A stretch of 8,017 nucleotides of DNA from Rickettsiales bacterium (GCA_002690875.1 NZGH01000023.1:1-8017), one strand, 5' to 3'; positions 1 through 6,712 are shown, counted from the stretch's first letter. Notes: generated from the sequence alone by a model not told the origin. Translations and numbers: made by a program.

Positions 1-36
1 ATTTTAAATAAAATAAAGTTATATTTCAAACTCGTC

Positions 37-77
37 AATAAAATGATGTTTTATTAATTAAACAATATTGTTATATT
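37..77 (+). promoter_or_regulatory. Candidate control region upstream of rph
   Basis: The 83 bases before rph carry no gene. Three elements are visible. An AT-only inverted repeat, AATAAAA-TGATG-TTTTATT, lies at 37-55. A perfect 12-bp palindrome, AACAATATTGTT, lies at 61-72. A -10-like TATATT lies at 72-77, overlapping the end of the palindrome. If that -10 is used, transcription would start at or next to the ATG at 84, giving a leaderless mRNA, which fits the absence of a Shine-Dalgarno site. The best -35 at proper spacing (around 49-54) is poor. No CIRCE element is seen, although hrcA often sits divergent from rph in alphaproteobacteria. All of this is inference from short AT-rich strings. 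Confidence 0.25.
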
Positions 78-83
78 GATATT

Positions 84-824
84 ATGGAAAATAATAATTT
101 ACATGGTATCGTTAGACCTTCTGGTCGACAATTTGATCAATTAAGAAAAATAGAATTTATTCCAAACTATTCTTTACACCCAGAAGGCTCATGTTTTGTA
201 AAATTTGGAGATACTCATGTCCTTTGTACTGCGTCCATAGAAGATAGGGTTCCTTTTTTTCTAAGAAATACAGGTAAAGGGTGGGTAACTGCTGAATATG
301 GAATGCTTCCTCGGTCTACCAATTCTAGAATGCAAAGAGAGTCAGCTAAGGGAAAACAATCTGGAAGAACGCTAGAAATTCAGCGCTTAATTGGGAGATC
401 TTTAAGATCAACATTGGATTTAAGTTATTTAGGTGAGAAACAAATTATTATAGATTGTGACGTTATCCAAGCTGACGGTGGTACAAGAACAGCTTCTATA
501 ACTGGAGGATGGGTTGCAATGTCATTAGCTTTAAGAAAATTGCTTTCAAATGGAAAAATACCTAAAAACCCTCTTATTGGTCAAGTTGCGGCTATATCCT
601 GTGGAATTTGGAAAGGTAGTCCTGTTCTAGACTTAGATTATTCTGAAGACTCAAACGCTGAGACTGATGCAAATTTTGTTCTTACTTCTGATAATAGAAT
701 TATTGAAATTCAAGCTACTGCCGAGACTAACCCATTTTATTATAAAGACTTTAATTTTTTGATGAAATTAGCTCAAGCTGGCACTAAGAAATTGTTTGAA
801 TTACAAAAAATAGCATTAACTTAA
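84..824 (+). CDS. rph: Ribonuclease PH
   Basis: RNase PH is a phosphorolytic 3'-5' exoribonuclease that trims the 3' ends of tRNA precursors and other RNAs, releasing nucleoside diphosphates; the family forms hexameric rings in the cytoplasm. At 246 aa it is close to the usual 238-240. Family motifs run in order: RPSGR (11-15), [14 protein letters not shown] (66-79), [15 protein letters not shown] (94-108), the phosphate-binding GGTRT (132-136), and [14 protein letters not shown] (182-195), where D183 and D189 have the spacing of the catalytic aspartates. The usual QGTAEG motif reads QATAET (210-215), so two conserved glycines are replaced. The ATG at 84 fits the family N-terminus but has no Shine-Dalgarno site. 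It is first gene of an operon with rdgB (one base between) and hemW. The identification is secure. Confidence 0.97.
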   Translation: MENNNLHGIVRPSGRQFDQLRKIEFIPNYSLHPEGSCFVKFGDTHVLCTASIEDRVPFFLRNTGKGWVTAEYGMLPRSTNSRMQRESAKGKQSGRTLEIQRLIGRSLRSTLDLSYLGEKQIIIDCDVIQADGGTRTASITGGWVAMSLALRKLLSNGKIPKNPLIGQVAAISCGIWKGSPVLDLDYSEDSNAETDANFVLTSDNRIIEIQATAETNPFYYKDFNFLMKLAQAGTKKLFELQKIALT

Positions 825-825
825 G

Positions 826-1443
826 ATGAAGGCTTTTAACAAACTAGTTATCGCTTCTCATAATAGCGGAAAAATTTCAGAAATTAATGATCTTTTTAAA
901 AGATTTAACATAAAAATATTAAACTCTAAAGATCTGAAGTTATCAGTTCCAGATGAAACTGGAACAACTTTTGAGCAGAATGCATTATTGAAAGCAAAGT
1001 CTGCCTCACACAAAACTGGGGAAGTGGCAATCTCTGATGATAGTGGTTTATGTATTGATGCATTAAACGATCAACCAGGTGTTTACTCCGCTGATTGGGC
1101 GGGAAAAGACAGAAATTTTAATGTGGCAATAAAAAAAGTTCAGAAATTAATGAGATTGAAAGACAAAAAAACTTCAGAAGCTACCATGGTTTGTGTTTTA
1201 TGTTTGTCTTGGCCTGATGGAAGTTCAGAGTTTTTTAGAGGAGAAGCGAAAGGTAAGATTGTTTTTCCACCTCGAGGAAAATCTGGTTTTGGCTATGATC
1301 CAATCTTTTTGCCAGAAATTCAACCTGAAAAAAACAAACTGCTTACTTATGGAGAACTTAATCCAATTTTAAAAAATAAAACTAGTCATAGAAACAAAGC
1401 TTTTAAAGATCTTCTAGATAAATATCAATTTTTATTGAAATGA
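826..1443 (+). CDS. rdgB: dITP/XTP pyrophosphatase (RdgB/HAM1 family)
   Basis: RdgB hydrolyses non-canonical purine nucleoside triphosphates (dITP, ITP, XTP) to the monophosphate plus pyrophosphate, keeping deaminated bases out of DNA and RNA. The 205-aa protein is of normal family length. Visible motifs are the N-terminal nucleotide-binding SHNSGK (11-16), TFEQNALLKAK with metal-ligand candidate E50 (48-58), the catalytic SDDSG (70-74), PGVYSADWAG (84-93), GFGYDPIF (154-161) and the base-recognition SHR (187-189). The ATG lies one base after the rph stop codon (TAA-G-ATG), and the 3' end overlaps hemW by 4 bases (ATGA), so translation of the three genes is probably coupled. rph-rdgB-hemW is a common proteobacterial order. 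Nothing looks broken or unusual. Confidence 0.97.
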   Translation: MKAFNKLVIASHNSGKISEINDLFKRFNIKILNSKDLKLSVPDETGTTFEQNALLKAKSASHKTGEVAISDDSGLCIDALNDQPGVYSADWAGKDRNFNVAIKKVQKLMRLKDKKTSEATMVCVLCLSWPDGSSEFFRGEAKGKIVFPPRGKSGFGYDPIFLPEIQPEKNKLLTYGELNPILKNKTSHRNKAFKDLLDKYQFLLK

Positions 1444-2585
1444 AAAATTCAATTTCTTTGTATGTTCATTGGCCTTTTTGTGAAACTAAATGCCCATACT
1501 GTGATTTTAACTCGCACGTTTCTGATAATATTGATTCAGAAACTTGGAAGCTTTCTTTTTTAAAAGAGTTAAATTTTATGGTTAACAATTATTTACCTTT
1601 GAATTTTAAAAATGGAAAACTTATATCCATTTTTTTTGGAGGAGGGACACCTTCAATAATGCACTATTCAATTGCAGAAAGCATAATAAATTTCTGTAAC
1701 AAAAAGTTTATTTTTTCAGATAATATTGAAATTACAATGGAAGCTAATCCAAAAAGTACTTTCAAAAGTGTTCTTAAAGATTTTAAGAAGGTTGGTATTA
1801 ATAGACTTTCCCTAGGCATTCAAAGTTTTAACGATACAGAATTAAAATATCTTGGCAGAGAGCACAACTCTTATGACTCTTTAAAAGCATTAAACATTGG
1901 TTTTGAAATTTTCTCAAAAAATTCTTTTGATTTGATTTACGGTCTTCCTAATCAAAAATTAGTGGATTGGGAAAAAAATTTAGATATTGCTTTTTCTTAT
2001 CAGCCAAAACATCTGTCTTTATATCAATTAACTATTGAAAAAGGTACAAAGTTTTATAGAAAATATCTCGAAAAAAAATTGCTTCCCATTTCTAGTGATA
2101 AAGAATCTATTTTTTATGAATTTACATTAAATAAAACAAAAAAAGTTGGTCTTAATAATTATGAAATTTCAAATTTTTCTCTACCAAAAGAAGAGTGTGT
2201 TCACAACCTGGTTTACTGGAATGGTGGAAATTGGCTTGGAATAGGCCCGGGAGCACATGGTCGAGTTTTATTAAACAAAAACACTCGTTTAGTCACAGAA
2301 AATAGAAAGAACCCTAAATCATGGCTTGAATGTGTTAAACTTTTTAATAATGGTATTGAAGAAAAAAGAGTTGAAGATAATGATGAATATTCTTTGGAAA
2401 TATTATTAATGGGGTTAAGACAAAAAAAAGGCATTAAATTAAAGAAGGTCATTAAAATTATTAATTCTGAATCTCTCAAAAATTTAATAAGGTCAAAAAA
2501 GGTTGAAATTCAGAATAATTACTTAAGGTCTACAGATGAGGGAAGAAAGGTCTTAGACTCTCTTCTAACAAGCCTAACTCTGTGA
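1440..2585 (+). CDS. hemW: Radical SAM heme chaperone HemW
   Basis: HemW binds heme and an Fe4S4 cluster and delivers heme to target proteins such as respiratory enzymes; it was long annotated as an oxygen-independent coproporphyrinogen III oxidase. The 381-aa protein begins with the radical-SAM cluster motif C14-xxx-C18-xx-C21 in YVHWPFC...CPYCDFN (8-24). The Phe and Asn after the third Cys are typical of HemW and not of HemN. It continues with GGGTPS for SAM binding (67-72), GINRLSLGIQSF (119-130), a YGLPNQ segment, the HemW heme-binding signature HNLVYW (255-260) and a HemN C-terminal domain from about 300 to 375. The start overlaps the rdgB stop as ATGA. The gene ends only 5 bases from the oppositely directed lipoprotein gene. 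HemW rather than HemN is well supported by length, HNxxYW and the CxxxCxxCxF pattern. Confidence 0.95.
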   Translation: MKNSISLYVHWPFCETKCPYCDFNSHVSDNIDSETWKLSFLKELNFMVNNYLPLNFKNGKLISIFFGGGTPSIMHYSIAESIINFCNKKFIFSDNIEITMEANPKSTFKSVLKDFKKVGINRLSLGIQSFNDTELKYLGREHNSYDSLKALNIGFEIFSKNSFDLIYGLPNQKLVDWEKNLDIAFSYQPKHLSLYQLTIEKGTKFYRKYLEKKLLPISSDKESIFYEFTLNKTKKVGLNNYEISNFSLPKEECVHNLVYWNGGNWLGIGPGAHGRVLLNKNTRLVTENRKNPKSWLECVKLFNNGIEEKRVEDNDEYSLEILLMGLRQKKGIKLKKVIKIINSESLKNLIRSKKVEIQNNYLRSTDEGRKVLDSLLTSLTL

Positions 2586-2590
2586 TTTTT

Positions 2591-4153
2591 CTAAAAAACT
2601 TGAAAAGCTTTTTTATTTTCTATCTTGTGGAGAAAAACTTCTCTTTTACTTAAACCATTTTCGGATAACCATAGTTTTCCTGTGAAGCCGTTGTGTCCTT
2701 CTTTTTTAATTAAATAATTTATCAAATCTTGAGCCGGTTTTTTATCATTTAGTATTTTGACTATATCATACCCTAAAGCAGACAGTAGTAAGGGTTCTCC
2801 ACCCCAGTTTTCTCTCCATTTATCTGCAAATTCATTTCTTATATTATATTTTATTGATGAAAAATAAGCTCCATTTAGTGATGGTTCTAGCACAGTTTCC
2901 CTTTGTGCCATTTGCGAATTTCCAAAAATAAATATTCTATCTGGTCCATGATCATAATAGGACAAAAGTGGCGCTGTTTTTATTATAAAAGTCTTATTAC
3001 CTGAAAAAATTATAGCATCAAACTTTGGTTCTGGTAATTCAGCACTTTCATCTTCTAATTTTTTCCAGCCTGTAAAGATTTTTATTTTTGATCGTAATAA
3101 ATTTAAATCTTGCAGTTCTGTTTCATTTATAAGTAAAGTTTTCTTTATTGCACCTGTTTCTTGAAGGTTTGTTTTAATAGTTTTTGTTAGTATTTTTCCA
3201 TATTCATTGTTTGATCCTAATATTGCTATGTTTTTAAGGCCGATATCAATTATATAATCTGTTATTAGGTTTATTTCATCTTTTAGTAATTGACCTAACA
3301 ACCAAACGCCTTCCATTCTAGACCTAATATCATTAGAAAATGATAAAATTGGTATTCCTGTTGACTTCAAAGCATCCTTAACTATCTTTATCTCATTAGA
3401 AAACACTGGCCCAATGACTATAGAACAAGAACTTCTAATAATATCATTAGCTGTTTTTTTTAAGTCTTTATTTGTATCAAAAACAATTATTTCAAATTTT
3501 TTATTTGAATCTTCAAAATATGCTAGCTCAACACCTTTAAGGATACTTTCACCAATTTTTTCATATTGTCCAGATGTGGGAATAAGTAACGCAATTCTTT
3601 TTAAACCTCTATTATCTATATCGGAAATAACTGTTGTATTTTCTATTACTTTTAATTCATTTATTTTTTCATTTTTTGATTTAGAGAATAATTCCAAAGC
3701 TGCAATAACAGCTTTATTTTCCTCTGCTTTTATTTCTGGCTCATTTAAAATTTTTTGGGTTAAAGGTGGTTTATATTCTTTAAGTTGATCTTTAGTCTCA
3801 TTTAAAGTAAATTCTTGTATTTTAACAGTTCCATTGTTTTCTATTTTTAATAATTTGTTGTCATAAAATATCTCTTTATCAAGTGATTCATTAGAATTAA
3901 AATTGAGTTTTTCTTTTATGTCTTTCTTTAGATAGATTTCTATTTTATTACTTGAAGTAATGCTTAGTTCTTTTTTTGATTTTGTTAAGTTAATATCGTT
4001 TAGTTTAATATTATTGTTTTTAACAATCTCTTCTTTACTGTTTTCAATAATAGGTTTGGTGTTATCAATATTAAGTGTTTCTCTTGAATTGTTATTACAT
4101 GAAACAACAAAATAAGTGAAAAAAAATAAAAAAATTATGTTAGTTTTTAGCAT
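2591..4153 (-). CDS. LpoA-like lipoprotein, penicillin-binding protein activator family (periplasmic-binding-protein fold)
   Basis: This is a predicted lipoprotein of 520 aa. It has a short basic N-terminus, a hydrophobic segment (about 6-18) and lipobox VVSC with C19 as the lipidated residue. Position +2 is Asn, not the Asp that retains lipoproteins in the inner membrane under the E. coli rule. Residues 20 to about 184 are Asn/Lys/Glu-rich and low in complexity. A type-1 periplasmic-binding fold follows (about 186-515), with IALLIPTSGQY (188-197), IGPVF (247-251), GIPILSFSND (266-275) and GHNGFTGKLWL (486-496). In E. coli, LpoA activates the peptidoglycan synthase PBP1A from the outer membrane; that role here rests on fold and on position divergent from rsmI. 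The TPR-like N-terminal half of LpoA is not recognisable. An ABC-type amino-acid-binding protein is a less likely alternative, since no transporter genes are near. The ATG has no Shine-Dalgarno site. Confidence 0.8.
   Translation of the reverse strand: MLKTNIIFLFFFTYFVVSCNNNSRETLNIDNTKPIIENSKEEIVKNNNIKLNDINLTKSKKELSITSSNKIEIYLKKDIKEKLNFNSNESLDKEIFYDNKLLKIENNGTVKIQEFTLNETKDQLKEYKPPLTQKILNEPEIKAEENKAVIAALELFSKSKNEKINELKVIENTTVISDIDNRGLKRIALLIPTSGQYEKIGESILKGVELAYFEDSNKKFEIIVFDTNKDLKKTANDIIRSSCSIVIGPVFSNEIKIVKDALKSTGIPILSFSNDIRSRMEGVWLLGQLLKDEINLITDYIIDIGLKNIAILGSNNEYGKILTKTIKTNLQETGAIKKTLLINETELQDLNLLRSKIKIFTGWKKLEDESAELPEPKFDAIIFSGNKTFIIKTAPLLSYYDHGPDRIFIFGNSQMAQRETVLEPSLNGAYFSSIKYNIRNEFADKWRENWGGEPLLLSALGYDIVKILNDKKPAQDLINYLIKKEGHNGFTGKLWLSENGLSKREVFLHKIENKKAFQVF
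2593..2614. terminator. Possible bidirectional terminator hairpin inside the 3' end of the lipoprotein gene
   Basis: Eight bases past the hemW stop lies a symmetrical weak hairpin: six A, CTT, a GAA loop, AAG, one unpaired C, then six T running on into ATTTT. Read on either strand, it gives an A-tract, a short stem and a T-tract, so it could end both hemW (+) and the LpoA-like gene (-). It lies within codons 514-520 of the latter, because only 5 bases separate the two stop codons. The stem is almost all A-T with one bulge, so the call is tentative. Confidence 0.33.
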
Positions 4154-4179
4154 CTAAATACTTTAATAATAAAATTTTA

Positions 4180-4188
4180 ATCATAACA
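4180..4188 (-). promoter_or_regulatory. Extended -10 promoter candidate for the LpoA-like gene
   Basis: On the minus strand the 50-bp divergent gap (4154-4203) reads TGTTATGAT, an extended -10 (TGn followed by TATGAT), with the hexamer at 4180-4185. It would start transcription about 20 bases before the ATG at 4153. Seventeen bases upstream, TTCATT matches the -35 consensus at only three positions, which an extended -10 can tolerate. A plus-strand promoter for rsmI must lie in the same gap. TAATAAT at 4164-4170 and TTTAAT at 4176-4181 are weak candidates, so the two promoters would overlap. Confidence 0.35.
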
Positions 4189-4203
4189 GACCTTAAAACT
4201 TAA

Positions 4204-5082
4204 ATGAATTCAAAAATAAAAAAGAATGATTTGATAGGGGAGTTATTTATAGTTTCTACTCCTATAGGTAATATTAAGGATATCACATTACGGGCTATGT
4301 CAGTTCTTACCAAAGCTGATATAGTTGCTGCAGAAGATACACGTCAAGCATTAAAGTTAGGGAAACTTTTAAATTTATCGTTCAAAAAAATTATCAGTTA
4401 TAATGATAATAATTCTTTTATTAAAGATAATTCAATAATCAATTTAATTCTTAAAGGGTTAAATATTTGTATTATATCAGATGCTGGCACACCATTATTG
4501 TCTGATCCTGGTTATACTCTAATTAAATTAGCAATTAAAAATAACATAAAAATCTCTTCTATTCCAGGACCTTCTTCATTATTGTCATCTTTAGTTGTTT
4601 CCGGTTTACCTTTAAATTCTTTTTACTTTGTTGGATTTCCTCCTAAAAAAAAGGTTTTAAGAAACAAATTATTTTCAAAAATTTCTTTTATGGATTCTAC
4701 AAGTATTTGGTTTGAATCACCTAAAAGAGTAGTTTCTCTTTTAGGTGATATGATTAAAGTCTTTGGAAAAACAGAAGGTGCATTCCTTAGAGAACTTACT
4801 AAATTAAATGAAGAAATAATTAGAGGAGACTTATCTTTTATATTATCAAATATTAAAGATAGAGAAATTATCAAAGGAGAAATTGTGATTGTTTTAGGAC
4901 CTATAGACTTATCTGAAAAGGCTAGTATTGAAGAAAAAGATAAAAGTCAAATACAAAGCTTATTGAAAAACAATTCTCTAAGAGATGTTGTTGATACCAT
5001 TGTAGCGAAAACTGGTAAGTCTAGAAATGTAATTTATAAATATTCATTATCAGAGAAAAACAAATTAAAAAATATTAAATGA
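4204..5082 (+). CDS. rsmI: 16S rRNA (cytidine1402-2'-O)-methyltransferase
   Basis: RsmI uses SAM to methylate the ribose of C1402 in the decoding centre of 16S rRNA, acting late on the small subunit. The 292-aa protein matches the family length (E. coli 286). Motifs of the tetrapyrrole-methylase fold appear in order: FIVSTPIGN (15-23), VAAEDTRQ (41-48), ISDAGTPLLSDPG (91-103), IPGPSS (120-125), FVGFPP, ESPKR, RELTKLNEEIIRG and GEIVIVLGP. A C-terminal helical HTH-like domain follows, ending LRDVVDTIVAKTGKSRNVIYKY. It is divergent from the LpoA-like gene, as rsmI is from lpoA in E. coli. yraN, which often follows, is absent; a BON lipoprotein gene comes next after 52 bases. The ATG at 4204 lacks a Shine-Dalgarno site and is placed by the family N-terminus. 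Confidence 0.97.
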   Translation: MNSKIKKNDLIGELFIVSTPIGNIKDITLRAMSVLTKADIVAAEDTRQALKLGKLLNLSFKKIISYNDNNSFIKDNSIINLILKGLNICIISDAGTPLLSDPGYTLIKLAIKNNIKISSIPGPSSLLSSLVVSGLPLNSFYFVGFPPKKKVLRNKLFSKISFMDSTSIWFESPKRVVSLLGDMIKVFGKTEGAFLRELTKLNEEIIRGDLSFILSNIKDREIIKGEIVIVLGPIDLSEKASIEEKDKSQIQSLLKNNSLRDVVDTIVAKTGKSRNVIYKYSLSEKNKLKNIK

Positions 5083-5134
5083 ATTTTAACATAGCCTTCT
5101 TGAAGTTTTTCAAATATTCGCCTAAAGTATATTA

Positions 5135-5743
5135 ATGTTAAGATATTTTTATAATCAAACTTTTATAATTAAAACTATTGTTCTAACTTCAATTTTTGTT
5201 AATTGTGGTTGTGCACCATTAATATTTAACGCAACTAGTTTGGCTACTGTTAATGCCTATGACTCCGAGAAGGGTGCTAGTTTATCTCTGTCAGATACAT
5301 TTATAAAAGCCCAAATCAAAGAGACATTATTTCAAACTAATGTTAATGATTTCAGAGGTGTTTCTGTTTTTGTTAATGATGGAACTGTTCTTTTAACTGG
5401 AAAAGTTATGAAACCAGATGTTCGAATTGAGTCTACAAAACTCACTTGGAGTGTTCGAGGAGTTAAAGAGGTAATAAATGAAGTAATAGTTAGTGATGGA
5501 AGTTCTGTTAGAGATGCCGCCAAAGATTTGACTGCAGAAACATCATTGAAATTTAAACTTTTGTCTGATAAAGAGGTCTCATCGACAAATTATAACATAG
5601 ATGTTGTGAACGGTATCGCTTTTATTAGTGGTGTCTCAAAAGATAAGAATGAAATGAACAAAGTAATCTCTATTGCAAAAAATATTAAGTATATTAATGA
5701 AATAGTTAATTACTTAATACTTAGCGAGTCATTAAGCCAGTAA
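5135..5743 (+). CDS. Two-BON-domain lipoprotein (DolP/YraP-like)
   Basis: This is a predicted secreted or lipid-anchored protein of 202 aa. K13 and a hydrophobic stretch (10-22) precede NCGCAP, where C26 is the likely lipidation site: the GCAPL string is usual for this family, although Asn at -3 is atypical. Two BON domains follow, about 54-121 (with GTVLLTGKV and VRGVKEVINEVIV) and about 128-197 (with NGIAFISGV and IKYINEIVNYLIL). BON domains bind phospholipid. E. coli DolP is an outer-membrane lipoprotein that supports envelope integrity at the division site, and its gene lies in the same neighbourhood as lpoA and rsmI. Here the gene sits 52 bases after rsmI with no Shine-Dalgarno site. It ends one base from the end of the convergent HIT gene. 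The family call is firm, while the exact DolP role is inferred. Confidence 0.85.
   Translation: MLRYFYNQTFIIKTIVLTSIFVNCGCAPLIFNATSLATVNAYDSEKGASLSLSDTFIKAQIKETLFQTNVNDFRGVSVFVNDGTVLLTGKVMKPDVRIESTKLTWSVRGVKEVINEVIVSDGSSVRDAAKDLTAETSLKFKLLSDKEVSSTNYNIDVVNGIAFISGVSKDKNEMNKVISIAKNIKYINEIVNYLILSESLSQ
5713..5736 (+). terminator. Possible stem-loop in the 3' end of the BON gene
   Basis: CTTAATACT pairs with AGT, an unpaired C, then ATTAAG around a TAGCG loop: nine base pairs with one bulge, ending 5 bases before the BON stop codon. A run of seven T (5748-5754) begins about 11 bases later, inside the convergent HIT gene, which is farther than in a textbook intrinsic terminator. It may stop plus-strand transcription or protect the 3' end. 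It could also be chance in AT-rich sequence. Confidence 0.25.
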
Positions 5744-5744
5744 A

Positions 5745-6110
5745 TTATTTTTTTGAAAGAATTTTTCCTAAATTTCTACCTGCTAGTAAATGAGCGTGAA
5801 GATGTGGAACTTCTTGGTTTCCATCATCACCACAATTAATAATAATTCTATAACCACTTTCTTCAACTTTTTTTTTCTTTACTACATTATAAATTGATTT
5901 AAGAAATGATGCCAACTCTTCATCAGTTCCGTCTTGAATAAAATCATTAAAATCTTTAAATTTATTTTTTGGTATTATCAATGAATGAATAGGTGCTTGT
6001 GGATTAATATCTTCAAATGCAAAATTATTTTTGTCACTGGATATTTCTTTACAAGGTATTTGTTTTTTTAAGATTTTTGAAAAAATATTTTCATTGTTAT
6101 AGTTAGACAT
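5745..6110 (-). CDS. HIT family protein (HinT-like nucleotide phosphoramidase)
   Basis: This is a small cytoplasmic HIT protein of 121 aa, within the family range. It carries NIFSKILKKQIPCK (8-21), an F-x-D-I-x-P-x-A-P-x-H segment (32-42) that binds the nucleotide, HSLIIPK (42-48) and the histidine triad H103-L-H105-A-H107 followed by LLAG. HinT-type members hydrolyse adenosine or purine nucleoside phosphoramidates through the triad histidines. The substrate here is not known. I chose the ATG at 6110 because GAGG (6116-6119) lies five bases before it and the HIT N-terminus aligns there. A TTG at 6158 overlapping the GNAT stop would add 16 residues that do not look like the family. It is the last gene of a minus-strand operon, 44 bases after the GNAT gene, and ends one base from the BON gene. 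Confidence 0.9.
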   Translation of the reverse strand: MSNYNNENIFSKILKKQIPCKEISSDKNNFAFEDINPQAPIHSLIIPKNKFKDFNDFIQDGTDEELASFLKSIYNVVKKKKVEESGYRIIINCGDDGNQEVPHLHAHLLAGRNLGKILSKK

Positions 6111-6115
6111 ATTAA

Positions 6116-6119
6116 CCTC
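6116..6119 (-). promoter_or_regulatory. Shine-Dalgarno site deciding the HIT start
   Basis: GAGG followed by TTAAT and then ATG (minus strand) is the clearest ribosome-binding site in the window. It favours the ATG at 6110 over the upstream in-frame TTG at 6158. Most other genes here have no recognisable Shine-Dalgarno sequence. Confidence 0.6.
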
Positions 6120-6154
6120 ATAAAATTTCAAAAAGATATTATTAACTTTGTTTA

Positions 6155-6706
6155 TCAAGAAATATTTTTATAAAAAAATAATCCTTTAATGTATTTACCA
6201 TTTACATTTGCATAGTAATCATTCGAGCCAAAACATTTGTATCCGTTTTGTTTATAAATTTCTATAGCCCTTAATTGTGTTTCTCTAACATCTAGTGTAA
6301 TAACTTTAAAACCTTTTTCTAAAACATGCTTTTCTGCATATTCAATTAACTTTGGAGAAATACCATAACCTCTTGCCCAAGGTGCTAAAAAAAATGTTGT
6401 TAAGTTACAAATATGTTTTTGAGCCTCATTGTTTTTTGAGGGCATTACTATTTGACAGGAACCTGCTACAATTTTATCAAGCCTTCCTATAACTAAATCT
6501 CTTTCTGGAATGATTAAAACTCCATTCCAATAGTCTTTTAATGTTTTTCGAGGAGGGGGTTTTATCCAACCAAAACCTCCACCTTCTAAAACAGCTAATT
6601 CTGTAGCATCACATAATTCTTCTAAGTCTCCTTTTTCAAACTTATTGATTAATTCTATATTGATTTTTGGAGGTGGAAGTTGTGAATTATTCTTAATAAA
6701 TTTCAA
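6155..6706 (-). CDS. GNAT family N-acetyltransferase
   Basis: This is a 183-aa GNAT-fold protein that probably moves an acetyl group from acetyl-CoA to an unknown amine. Its N-terminal part has GGGFGWIKPPPRKTLKDYW (42-60) and LIIPERDLVIGRLDKIVAGS (64-83), a pattern I associate with an uncharacterised alphaproteobacterial GNAT group. The acetyl-CoA-binding motif A is ARGYGISPKLIEYAE (111-125), in the R-G-x-G form. Motif B is LDVRETQLRAIEIYKQNGYKCFG (138-160). The start is TTG at 6706: a stop codon lies four codons upstream in frame and no ATG occurs before residue 88, well past conserved sequence. A weak AGAG lies seven bases before the TTG. The gene follows smr after 26 bases, which contain an imperfect palindrome. 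The fold is clear, but the substrate is unknown. Confidence 0.85.
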   Translation of the reverse strand: MKFIKNNSQLPPPKINIELINKFEKGDLEELCDATELAVLEGGGFGWIKPPPRKTLKDYWNGVLIIPERDLVIGRLDKIVAGSCQIVMPSKNNEAQKHICNLTTFFLAPWARGYGISPKLIEYAEKHVLEKGFKVITLDVRETQLRAIEIYKQNGYKCFGSNDYYANVNGKYIKGLFFYKNIS

Positions 6707-6712
6707 TTTCGT

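Noticed and set aside
1..83. Possible CIRCE (HrcA) element or hrcA gene end upstream of rph
   Set aside because: No inverted repeat of the CIRCE type and no coding sequence are present in these bases.
1630..1637. Eight-T run in hemW, and an eight-A run near 2074, as possible phase-variable or frameshifting sites
   Set aside because: Homopolymers of this length are common in AT-rich coding sequence, the frame is intact, and a housekeeping gene is an unlikely target for phase variation.
2213..2479. Open frame on the minus strand inside hemW
   Set aside because: It is a shadow of the conserved HemW C-terminal region with no family signature. The same holds for frames at 4623-4874 (in rsmI), 5332-5523 (in the BON gene) and 6761-7006 (in smr).
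3414..3788. Open frame of 124 codons on the plus strand, antisense to the LpoA-like gene
   Set aside because: It lies wholly inside a well-supported gene, has no recognisable domain, and such frames are expected opposite AT-rich, Asn/Lys-rich coding sequence.
5083..5134. Possible remnant of yraN between rsmI and the BON gene
   Set aside because: The gap is only 52 bases and shows no similarity that could be recognised. CTTCTTGAAG at 5096-5105 is too short to mean anything alone.
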